A model generated the notes under the pieces. That model saw only the letters and a list, made by a program, of their open reading frames with translations. It had not been told where the DNA came from and searched no databases. The position numbers and the translations under genes were made by a program. From the NCBI GenBank assembly GCA_964636885.1, contig CAZWVA010000034.1, positions 1-29,161 of the forward strand: 29,161 bases of DNA, in the 5' to 3' direction. Origin of the DNA: CAZWVA01 sp964636885 (GTDB lineage Bacteria > Desulfobacterota_D > UBA1144 > Nemesobacterales > CSP1-2). The first letter of the stretch is position 1, and the number at the start of each line of letters is the position of its first letter. Positions 8,262 to 14,403 of this stretch are shown here, one piece after another.

Positions 8262-9278
8262 TTAAAAAAGCCCCCTCTGCATATGTGATGGCTGTATTTT
8301 AAGGTGTGAATAGGCAAGTGGGGTAACGGTTCTTCCACGCGGGGTTTTTGCAAGTAGTCCCTGACGGATCAGGAAGGGTTCGTAAACGTCCTCGATCGTG
8401 TCCTTGTCTTCACTCACCGCAGCGGCTATGGTTTCTATTCCTACAGGACCGCCTTTAAATTTCTCTATAATCGTTGTAAGTATCGTTCTATCTATATTAT
8501 CGAGTCCGAGGGAATCCACTTCGAGCATCTCAAGCGCTCCCTTTGCGACCTCCAGTGTTATAACGCCATCCGCTTTAACCTCTGCAAAATCCCTTACCCT
8601 CCTAAGGAGCCTGTTTGCGATCCGCGGTGTTCCCCTTGCACGGTGCGAGATCTCACGCGCTCCATCGTCTGTGATCCTTACCCCGAGGATCCTTGCAGAC
8701 CTTTTTATTATCCCCTCGAGCTCTTCCGGGGTGTAGTAATCGAGCCTTAAATCAACCCCGAATCTCGACCTCAGTGGCGAGGTGATAAGCCCCGTCCTTG
8801 TCGTTGCCCCTATTAGGGTGAATTTATGCACGCTTATCTTCATCGACTTTGCGGTTGGACCTTCGCCGATCATGAGATCGATTTTGTAGTCCTCCATAGC
8901 CGAGTATAGGTACTCCTCAACGATGCGGTTAAGGCGGTGGATCTCGTCTATAAAGAAGACGTCCCCCTCGTTTAGGTGCGTAAGGATGGAGGCTAAGTCG
9001 GCTATCCTTTCGACTACCGGGCCCGATGTGGCGTGTATTCTGACACCGAGTTCATTTGCAACTATGTGTGCAAGCGTTGTCTTTCCAAGACCAGGGGGGC
9101 CATAGAGAAGGACGTGGTCTAGGATGTCTTTTCTCCTCTTTGCGGCCTCGATGAATATCCCTATTTTCTCCTTTGCCTTGGTCTGGCCTAGGTACTCCTT
9201 TAGGTACCTTGGTCTAAGGTTAGACTCAAAAAGGGCGTCTTCTTCCTGGAGCTTCGGGGTTACCACTCTTTCATCCAT
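8262..9278 (-). CDS. ruvB: Holliday junction branch-migration ATPase RuvB
   Basis: The 338-residue AAA+ motor shows Walker A YGPPGLGKTT (K66), Walker B FFIDEIHRL, sensor 1 LIGATTRTGLITSPLRSRFG, and a C-terminal winged-helix domain with RTPRGRTVT. With RuvA it drives branch migration and with RuvC resolves junctions. It is full length. The gene is the last of yebC-ruvC-ruvA-ruvB but is separated from ruvA by 105 bp of AT-rich DNA, and no clear Shine-Dalgarno precedes its ATG. It converges with atpC across 49 nt. Confidence 0.97.
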   Translation of the reverse strand: MDERVVTPKLQEEDALFESNLRPRYLKEYLGQTKAKEKIGIFIEAAKRRKDILDHVLLYGPPGLGKTTLAHIVANELGVRIHATSGPVVERIADLASILTHLNEGDVFFIDEIHRLNRIVEEYLYSAMEDYKIDLMIGEGPTAKSMKISVHKFTLIGATTRTGLITSPLRSRFGVDLRLDYYTPEELEGIIKRSARILGVRITDDGAREISHRARGTPRIANRLLRRVRDFAEVKADGVITLEVAKGALEMLEVDSLGLDNIDRTILTTIIEKFKGGPVGIETIAAAVSEDKDTIEDVYEPFLIRQGLLAKTPRGRTVTPLAYSHLKIQPSHMQRGLF

Positions 9279-9358
9279 CTATTTATATAAATAACATAGT
9301 AATTATTTAGCCACAAATAAGACGGTAAATGATACACGATTCATTACGCATGAGGGTT

Positions 9359-9382
9359 AAAACCACCCTGAATCCGGGTTTT
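9359..9382 (-). terminator. Weak hairpin in ruvA-ruvB gap
   Basis: Immediately after the ruvA stop (- strand) AAAACC and GGTTTT flank a short GC-rich loop that can also pair ACCC with GGGT. The T-run is part of the stem, so terminator strength is doubtful. The rest of the gap (9279-9358) is AT-rich and might hold a ruvB promoter, but no convincing -35/-10 pair was found. Confidence 0.25.
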
Positions 9383-9383
9383 C

Positions 9384-9971
9384 TCAAACCCTTCTCATGA
9401 TCTTTAGCGACTCCCTTAAGGCCGTCTCGATGTTCCTTTCTTTTGCGGTTACCTCTTCAAGCTGGGAGATGTGCTCGTCGATCTCCTGCCTTTTGTAGCC
9501 GAGGTTAAGAAGAGCGGAGATTACGTCCTCTAAGATCCCAACTTTCTCATCCCTTTCCCCTAAGGGCTGGATCTTTGAAACCTTGTCCTTGAGCTCTGTA
9601 ACGAGCCTAGATGCGAGTTTTGGGCCGATTCCCGGGATCTTTTTCCTTGCCAGATCACCCGATAAGATAGACGATACGAGCTCTGTAGGGGATACGCTTG
9701 ATAGGATGTTTGTTGCCACCCTTGGTCCTACTCCAGAGACACTGAGGAGCGAGGTAAAGATCCTCCTCTCATCCTCTGTCAGAAAACCAAAAAGCTCGAT
9801 TCCATCTTCCTTCATGTGTGTATGGATTTTAAGCTCCGTTTCACTACCGAGTTCCGGGAGACGGTAGTAAGTGGAAAGTGGAACCGTAACCCCGTACCCA
9901 ACCCCTTGAATATCTAGAACTATTTTCCCAAGGGATTTTTCGACGATTCTGCCTCTAAGAAGGGATATCAT
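9384..9971 (-). CDS. ruvA: Holliday junction-binding protein RuvA
   Basis: The 195-residue protein begins with the OB-fold domain MISLLRGRIVEKS. It contains two helix-hairpin-helix motifs, SVSGVGPRVATNILS (about 77-91) and IPGIGPKLASRLVTELK (about 113-130), and ends with a short RuvB-binding domain III. It tetramerises on the four-way junction and recruits RuvB. The start overlaps the 3' end of ruvC by 17 nt, consistent with translational coupling. Confidence 0.97.
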   Translation of the reverse strand: MISLLRGRIVEKSLGKIVLDIQGVGYGVTVPLSTYYRLPELGSETELKIHTHMKEDGIELFGFLTEDERRIFTSLLSVSGVGPRVATNILSSVSPTELVSSILSGDLARKKIPGIGPKLASRLVTELKDKVSKIQPLGERDEKVGILEDVISALLNLGYKRQEIDEHISQLEEVTAKERNIETALRESLKIMRRV

Positions 9972-10500
9972 CTTCCGTCCAGCGACGCCTCCTCTTTCGA
10001 GGTTTTATCACCTCTCCCCCCAGCCTGTCCTTCGTTTCAGAAAGAGTGATATGGCAAAGCGCAATCGCAACAGCGTCTGATACATCCGCCCTTTTCCATT
10101 CTGGGATTCCGAGGATTCGGGAAACGATCTCCTGAACCTCCTCCTTATTTGCTCCACCCTGCCCCGTAAGGGCGAGCTTTACTTCAGTAGGGGCGTATTC
10201 GTATACTGGGATCCCCGAAACGGCGGCGGCGAGAAGGGCTACCCCCCTTGCTTCTCCGAGCTTAAGAGCGCTTTTCGGGTTTTTTGCGAAGAACACGTCC
10301 TCAATGGACATGACATCAGGGGAGGAACGCTCTATCACCTCTCTTAGGCTCTCGTATATGGTTTTCAGTCTAAGTGGGAGCGGATAGGACGAAATCGGAA
10401 CGATGCCTCCGCTTTCTATATGTATAAGCTCACCTTTTCGGCTTTCCAAAACCCCATAACCGCAAACCCGTGAGCCGGGATCGACTCCAAGAACCCTCAT
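9955..10500 (-). CDS. ruvC: Crossover junction endodeoxyribonuclease RuvC
   Basis: The 181-residue RNase H-fold resolvase keeps all four catalytic acids: D7 in GVDPG, E67 in SIEDVFF, and D139 and D142 in ADVSDAVAIALCH. It cuts Holliday junctions symmetrically with Mg2+. A strongly basic tail (RKRRRRW, about 169-175) extends the C-terminus. It follows yebC by 29 nt and overlaps ruvA by 17 nt. No strong ribosome site precedes ATG 10500. Confidence 0.97.
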   Translation of the reverse strand: MRVLGVDPGSRVCGYGVLESRKGELIHIESGGIVPISSYPLPLRLKTIYESLREVIERSSPDVMSIEDVFFAKNPKSALKLGEARGVALLAAAVSGIPVYEYAPTEVKLALTGQGGANKEEVQEIVSRILGIPEWKRADVSDAVAIALCHITLSETKDRLGGEVIKPRKRRRRWTEDDIPS

Positions 10501-10529
10501 CGTTCTAGTGCGTTTTGCAAACCCCTAGC

Positions 10530-11273
10530 CTATCCAAGGGCCTGCATGAGTTCTTCCGAGATATCAAAATTCGAGTAGACGTGCTGAACATCGTCACTGT
10601 CTTCAAGGGCTTCCATAAGACGAAGCATCTGCTCGGCCTCTTTCCCTTCTATCTTAACGGTGTTCTGTGGAACCATGGTGATCTCGGCCGAGGTGTATTT
10701 AAGACCCGCTCCCTCAATCGCGGCCTTTACGGACTCGTAGGCATCGGTTGAGGTAATCACGACAAGCTCGTTTTCTTCCGTTCTTACGTCTTCAGCTCCA
10801 GCTTCAAGAGCGATCTCAAACAGCTTATCTTCGTCCACGCTTCCCTTCTCAAATGCGATCCTTCCTTTCTTACTAAACATCCATCCTACACATCCACTTT
10901 CACCAAGATTACCGCCGTATTTTGTAAAGATCCTTCTAATCTCGGATACGGTACGGTTTTTATTGTCGGTAAGCACCTCGACGAGCACCGCACTTCCACC
11001 GGGGCCATATCCTTCGTAAATGACCTCCTGGAGCTCTTCTCCGCCTATTTCTCCTGTGCCTCGCTTTATGGCGCGCTCTATCGTATCCTTGGGCATGTTC
11101 TGGCTCCTGGCAGTGGCTATAGCCATGCGGAGTCGCGGATTGGTATTCGGGTCGCCTCCAAGACGAGCTGCAACCGTGAGTTCCCTTATGAGCTTTGTGA
11201 ATATCTTCCCACGCTTAGCGTCAACAGCCGCCTTTCTATGCTTGATATTTGCCCATTTTGAATGACCGGACAT
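10530..11273 (-). CDS. yebC: YebC/PmpR family protein (TACO1 family)
   Basis: The 247-residue protein starts with the family hallmark MSGHSKWANIKHRKAAVDAKRGKIF and carries IYEGYGPGGSAVLVEVLTDNKNRT in the middle domain. Family members act in the cytoplasm as transcriptional regulators (PmpR) or as translation factors that ease ribosome stalling at proline stretches; sequence alone does not choose between them. GAGGT (11282-11286 on the + strand, reverse sense) gives a good ribosome site 8 nt from the ATG. It is first in the ruv operon, the usual position in many Gram-negatives. Confidence 0.96.
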   Translation of the reverse strand: MSGHSKWANIKHRKAAVDAKRGKIFTKLIRELTVAARLGGDPNTNPRLRMAIATARSQNMPKDTIERAIKRGTGEIGGEELQEVIYEGYGPGGSAVLVEVLTDNKNRTVSEIRRIFTKYGGNLGESGCVGWMFSKKGRIAFEKGSVDEDKLFEIALEAGAEDVRTEENELVVITSTDAYESVKAAIEGAGLKYTSAEITMVPQNTVKIEGKEAEQMLRLMEALEDSDDVQHVYSNFDISEELMQALG

Positions 11274-11311
11274 AATATCTCACCTCTTTTCCTTAATATC
11301 TTTCCTATCTT

Positions 11312-11340
11312 AGGATATCCGTTTGATAGGCCATTGTAAA
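11312..11340 (-). promoter_or_regulatory. Promoter of yebC-ruvCAB operon
   Basis: On the - strand TTTACA (11335-11340, 5 of 6 to -35) and TATCCT (11312-11317, 4 of 6 to -10) are separated by 17 nt. They lie about 40-65 nt upstream of the yebC ATG, giving a leader of about 30 nt. Confidence 0.4.
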
Positions 11341-11345
11341 GTAGT

Positions 11346-11362
11346 GGCATGATGGACATGCC
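11346..11362. other. Short palindrome after the exported-protein gene
   Basis: GGCATG-ATGGA-CATGCC is a perfect 6-bp inverted repeat 4 nt beyond the stop codon of the 11366-12253 gene and just upstream of the yebC promoter. It has no T-run on the - strand. It could be a weak terminator or an operator for yebC. Confidence 0.3.
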
Positions 11363-11365
11363 CCT

Positions 11366-12253
11366 TTAATCTGTCCTCTCAACTAAAACACTCAAGGGTT
11401 GTGCCCCGGGTATCGAGGTTACGATCTCCACCAGGGGGGTGCCAGAGTTGATTTCTCTTACGGTGAGGGTTCTAGAGGAAGGAGTGATGGTCTGCCCCGG
11501 AAGCGATTCAAACGTGAATTTGAGCCTAGCGTCGTCGGGAAGACCGAAAACCTGTGCTTTTACAGATGATCCCTTCTCTATATCTGTATCTGGAACAAAT
11601 ACGTTATACCCCCAAGCCCTTAGGTCGGCATTCAAAAACCTGTCCCCCGATTCCTTAAGACTTACCCTAATCTTTCCGTCTCTGCTGACTACGGTAGAGG
11701 GTAGATCTTCAAACCTCACAGCGATCTCATTGTCCTTTATGGCGACTATTTTACCGCTTATAAATTCGCTTGTATTGTAGTTGAGTATATCTATACCAAA
11801 TCCGCTCGGCTGGGAGACGGTCATAGGTACGAGGAGGGTTGAGTTAAGCTGCCCGAAACCTATGATTAAATCGGTAAGTGGCTGGATTCTATCGACTCCA
11901 GTAGGGGTTTTACCCTTGGAGGGTGAGATTTTTAAGCTACCTCTCCTTCCCGTAACAATAAGGCCTTGGGCATCAGATTCCGATTTTGGAACGATCACCT
12001 TTTGCCATCCGCCTTCGATTTCCTTGACCTCCAGGTCGGTCTTTGTGTTAGGAAGGCCGGTTTTAAGTAGGGTTCTTGCAGTGGCGATTCCTCCGGTATA
12101 TTCGGGATTGATGAGGGTTTCTCCTACTATCGAACTAAACTCCACCTCGGTGTATAGAGGAGGCTCCGGGTTTTGAGCAGAGGTATATGGGGTCACTATA
12201 AGGAGTAAAAAGGTTATGGAAAGGGTAGAAACGGATAATGGGTTTTTCTTCAT
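11366..12253 (-). CDS. Exported protein of unknown function
   Basis: The 295-residue protein is not recognised. It starts with a clear Sec signal peptide: MKKN, a hydrophobic core (about 9-20), and a likely signal peptidase I site after TSA at residue 26. The mature part is rich in alternating polar/hydrophobic strands, Gly, Ser, Thr and Pro, with no Cys. This suggests beta-sandwich (Ig-like) folding, the last 70 residues looking most Ig/IPT-like. No membrane anchor, catalytic motif or lipobox is visible, so periplasmic or secreted location is inferred. AGGGGAA 5-11 nt upstream supports the ATG. It is transcribed divergently from rho and separated from yebC by 92 nt with an independent promoter. 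No functional link to either is evident. Confidence 0.8.
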   Translation of the reverse strand: MKKNPLSVSTLSITFLLLIVTPYTSAQNPEPPLYTEVEFSSIVGETLINPEYTGGIATARTLLKTGLPNTKTDLEVKEIEGGWQKVIVPKSESDAQGLIVTGRRGSLKISPSKGKTPTGVDRIQPLTDLIIGFGQLNSTLLVPMTVSQPSGFGIDILNYNTSEFISGKIVAIKDNEIAVRFEDLPSTVVSRDGKIRVSLKESGDRFLNADLRAWGYNVFVPDTDIEKGSSVKAQVFGLPDDARLKFTFESLPGQTITPSSRTLTVREINSGTPLVEIVTSIPGAQPLSVLVERTD

Positions 12254-12309
12254 TTGGTTCCCCTACTGTAATAGGATCCTATAGACTTGGTTTGTTTAAA
12301 AGCGTTTTC

Positions 12310-12374
12310 ATTATAACACAAGCAGGAGATGATTGGCACGTCTTACGTGCGGTTTCATTTTTTTATGTTATAAT
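12310..12374. promoter_or_regulatory. Symmetric divergent promoter pair around a palindromic operator candidate
   Basis: TGTTATAAT (extended -10) occurs on the + strand at 12366-12374 and on the - strand at 12310-12318, as mirror images. Midway between them lies GCACGT-CTT-ACGTGC (12336-12350). The palindrome arms cover the places where both -35 elements would sit; neither -35 resembles consensus. The - strand promoter would serve the exported-protein gene (leader about 50 nt) and the + strand one would be a distal rho promoter. Confidence 0.45.
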
Positions 12375-12419
12375 ATTAAACGGTCTTTCACTATATCTTA
12401 AAATTTAAAGGCCTTACAC

Positions 12420-12449
12420 TTGACAAATCCGATATTTAGTGTGCATAAT
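12420..12449 (+). promoter_or_regulatory. Proximal rho promoter
   Basis: TTGACA (12420-12425) and CATAAT (12444-12449, 5 of 6) are spaced by 18 nt. Predicted initiation near 12456 gives a leader of about 110 nt before rho. Confidence 0.5.
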
Positions 12450-12455
12450 ATTAGT

Positions 12456-12566
12456 GGTCACAGGTTAAAAACTTTAACACAACTCCAAAAGAACCAAAAA
12501 GAAATTCCTCTGATTTGAGTCGTGATATTTATCTTAAAATCCTGATAAGTTAAAGGTTTAAAATTC
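12456..12566 (+). promoter_or_regulatory. rho leader: inverted repeat and G-poor segment
   Basis: The leader begins with the inverted repeat GTTAAA-AAC-TTTAAC (12464-12478), close to the predicted start point. Bases 12473-12517 contain about two G but many A and C, a composition favoured by Rho loading sites. Leader attenuation by Rho is known for the E. coli rho gene; applying it here is inference. A weak ribosome site AAAGG (12552-12556) precedes ATG 12567. Confidence 0.35.
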
Positions 12567-13893
12567 ATGGCAAGAGCATCTAAAGCGCATCAAAACCCTG
12601 ACGAAAAGGCAGCGATTGAGGTGGAATCCCAATTCCTTAGCCTTAATGAGTTAAGGGATAGGAAACCAACGGAACTCATGAAAATGGCAAGAGATCTTCA
12701 GATAGAAGATACGTCCCGAATGTCGAAACAGGACCTTATTTATGCCATCTTAAAGGCGCAAAGTGAGAAGGAAGGGGTTATTTACGCAGAGGGCGTTCTC
12801 GAGATCCTTTCTGAAGGTTACGGGTTTTTAAGGTCTCCTAAGTACAGCTATCTTCCCGGCCCAGACGATATCTACGTTTCTAAGTCTCAAATACGCTCCT
12901 TTAATCTCAAAACCGGAGACATAGTGGGCGGTCAGGTTCGCCGTCCTAGGGAGGGAGAAAAGAACCTCGCCCTTCTTAAGATAGAGCACGTCAATCACGA
13001 TACCCCCGAGTTTTGCAGAGAGAGGGTGCCGTTTGAAAGTCTGGTTCCGCTTCATCCAAACGAGAAGATCAACCTTGAGTATGACCCTAACGACTTCTGT
13101 ACAAGGGTATTGGATCTATTTATACCTATCGGAAAGGGGCAAAGGGCTCTTATAGTCGCGCCCCCTAGAACGGGGAAGACCATACTCCTTCAACGGATCG
13201 CCAATGCCATAACGAGGAATCATCCCGAAATAGTTCTTATAGTACTTCTTATAGACGAGCGCCCAGAGGAAGTGACGGATATGGAGAGATCGGTAAAGGG
13301 AGAGGTGGTAAGCTCTACATTCGATGAACCAGCCCAACGTCATATCCAGGTTGCCGATATGGTCCTTGAAAAGGCAAAGAGGCTAGTAGAACATGGAAAA
13401 GACGTTGTTATCCTTCTTGACAGCCTTACAAGACTCGCGCGTGCAAGTAACACCGTAACCCCTGCCAGTGGTAGGGTTCTTTCAGGGGGAATGGAGGCAA
13501 ACGCACTGCAAAGGCCAAAGAGGTTCTTTGGTGCCGCAAGGAATACCGAAGAGGGAGGAAGCCTTACCATAGTTGCCACCGCTTTGATTGATACCGGAAG
13601 CAGAATGGACGAGGTTATATTCGAGGAATTTAAAGGAACGGGAAACATGGAAGCCTACCTGGATAGGAGGCTCGCCGACAAAAGGATCTTCCCTGCTATA
13701 GACCTTCAGCGTTCTGGAACGAGAAAGGAAGAACTCTTGCTTTCTGAAGACGTTCTAAATAGAGTATGGCTGCTTCGCAAAATCCTTAGCCCCATGAGTA
13801 CCGTAGAGGCCATGGAGTTTCTATTAGACAAGATGAGGGGNNNNNNNNNNAACCAAATCCAATAGGGAATTTCTCAATCTTATGAACCAGTAA
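12567..13893 (+). CDS. rho: Transcription termination factor Rho (interrupted by a 10-N gap)
   Basis: The hexameric RNA helicase that terminates transcription. An N-terminal SAP-like helical domain (LNELRDRKPTELMKMARDL) is followed by a cold-shock RNA-binding domain with EGYGFLRSPKYSYLPGPDDIYVS. The RecA-like motor has Walker A APPRTGKT (K204), LIDERPEEVTDMERSV, LDSLTRLARA and a Q-loop-like SGGMEANAL segment. Ten N (13841-13850) shift the frame, so a literal translation stops falsely at 13863-13865. Bases after the gap read TKSNREFLNLMNQ and a TAA at 13891-13893, the expected Rho C-terminus. Deleting all N gives an in-frame 438-residue protein with the junction MRG-TKSN. Confidence 0.95.
13841..13850. 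other. Assembly gap (10 N)
   Basis: A run of exactly ten N, a common scaffolding placeholder, lies eleven bases before the rho 3' end region. Reading across with zero inserted bases restores the frame and the family C-terminus, so true missing sequence is probably nil. Confidence 0.95.
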
Positions 13894-13977
13894 TTCGGGA
13901 TCGGCGGTAGCTACCTATAGCGGTTTATTAGGGATATTTAAATTAATTTGCCTTCCGGTTGAACTTATGCTAAATTA

Positions 13978-14025
13978 AAAAGCCTGCTGCCCGTGTGGAA
14001 GCTAGACAGCAGGCTTTCTTTTTCC
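13978..14025. terminator. Bidirectional intrinsic terminator
   Basis: AGCCTGCTG (13981-13989) pairs with CAGCAGGCT (14007-14015), extended by two flanking A-T pairs. The + strand side is followed by TTCTTTTTCC (end of rho) and the - strand side by TTTTTAATTT (end of the 27-codon ORF). It therefore suits convergent termination. Confidence 0.8.
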
Positions 14026-14051
14026 TTAAGAAAGTGAGGAGCGAGGAGGGA

Positions 14052-14135
14052 CTACTTTTTCTTCTTGGAAGTTGACTTCTTGGCTCCTCCTTTCTTAGTT
14101 GCGCCTTTACCCGCCGCTTTCTTTGTAGCTGCCAT
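14052..14135 (-). CDS. 27-residue lysine-rich micro-protein
   Basis: The frame begins MAATKKAAGKG and consists almost wholly of Lys, Ala, Gly, Thr and Ser, ending KKKK. Eleven of 27 residues are Lys and none is acidic or aromatic. An extended Shine-Dalgarno AAAGGAGGTGAT lies upstream, its GGAGG 11 nt before the ATG at 14135. A second ATG 7 nt nearer is out of frame and stops after 11 codons. The gene has its own A-tract promoter and a strong terminator, so it looks genuinely expressed. Composition resembles histone-H1-like or nucleoid/RNA-binding tails, which is only analogy. No family is recognised. Confidence 0.65.
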   Translation of the reverse strand: MAATKKAAGKGATKKGGAKKSTSKKKK

Positions 14136-14164
14136 CAGCCATATCACCTCCTTTTTTTGAGAAT

Positions 14165-14228
14165 ACCAAAAACAAAAAACCCCTCGCCTTCGTTACGAAA
14201 ACGAGGGGAAAACCTTTTTATTTCGTAA
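14165..14228 (-). promoter_or_regulatory. Leader with mutually exclusive hairpins (attenuator candidate)
   Basis: Read on the - strand, CCCCTCG (14202-14208) pairs with CGAGGGG (14180-14186). The stem continues through two G-U pairs and TTCG/CGAA to a UAA loop. It is followed by TTTTTTGTTTTT, a strong intrinsic terminator only about 14 nt before the ribosome site of the 27-codon ORF. An upstream TTACGAAA (14221-14228) is perfectly complementary to TTTCGTAA (14193-14200) in the terminator's 5' arm, so an anti-terminator can form. Transcripts ending here would be about 85-90 nt RNAs. The hairpin could alternatively be the nadB terminator. Confidence 0.55.
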
Positions 14229-14260
14229 TAGCTGGCTTTCGTTATCAATGTTTTTCTACA

Positions 14261-14310
14261 ACTTTAATTTGTTTTAAAAATTTTGTCAAGTATTTTTTTT
14301 ATTTTTTTTA
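14261..14310 (-). promoter_or_regulatory. Strong promoter with A-tract UP element
   Basis: On the - strand perfect TTGACA (14284-14289) is followed after 17 nt by TAAAGT (14261-14266). Directly upstream of the -35 are two runs of eight A's separated by one T (14292-14309), resembling the A/T-rich UP element bound by RNA polymerase alpha subunits. Predicted initiation is near 14254. Confidence 0.6.
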
Positions 14311-14403
14311 TGCATATATTGTGTATGGTGATTTATTATACACCAAATACTGTAAGGCATTCTGGATTTACACCAATGGTTTTTACTATGAGGAGTGTCC
14401 TAT

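Larger units (their letters stand above)
13894..14403. other. rho-nadB intergenic region (510 bp)
   Basis: The region holds, from left to right, the bidirectional terminator, the 27-codon ORF, its structured leader and its promoter. Bases 13894-13977 show only a short GGTAGCTACC palindrome. Bases 14311-14403 are AT-rich with a short GGTG/CACC hairpin around 14329-14344 and no recognised gene. Confidence 0.7.

Noticed and set aside
13841..13865. Rho reading frame ending at 13865
   Set aside because: The stop exists only because ten N shift the frame; the bases after the gap encode the normal Rho C-terminus ending at 13893.
14131..14142. Upstream ATG at 14142 as start of the micro-ORF
   Set aside because: It is in a different frame from the lysine-rich ORF, stops after 11 codons, and lies only 4 nt from GGAGG.
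14147..14250. 34-codon TTG-initiated frame through the leader of the micro-ORF
   Set aside because: It has no ribosome site, its codons run through both hairpins, and its stop merely coincides with the downstream Shine-Dalgarno. Probably open by chance.
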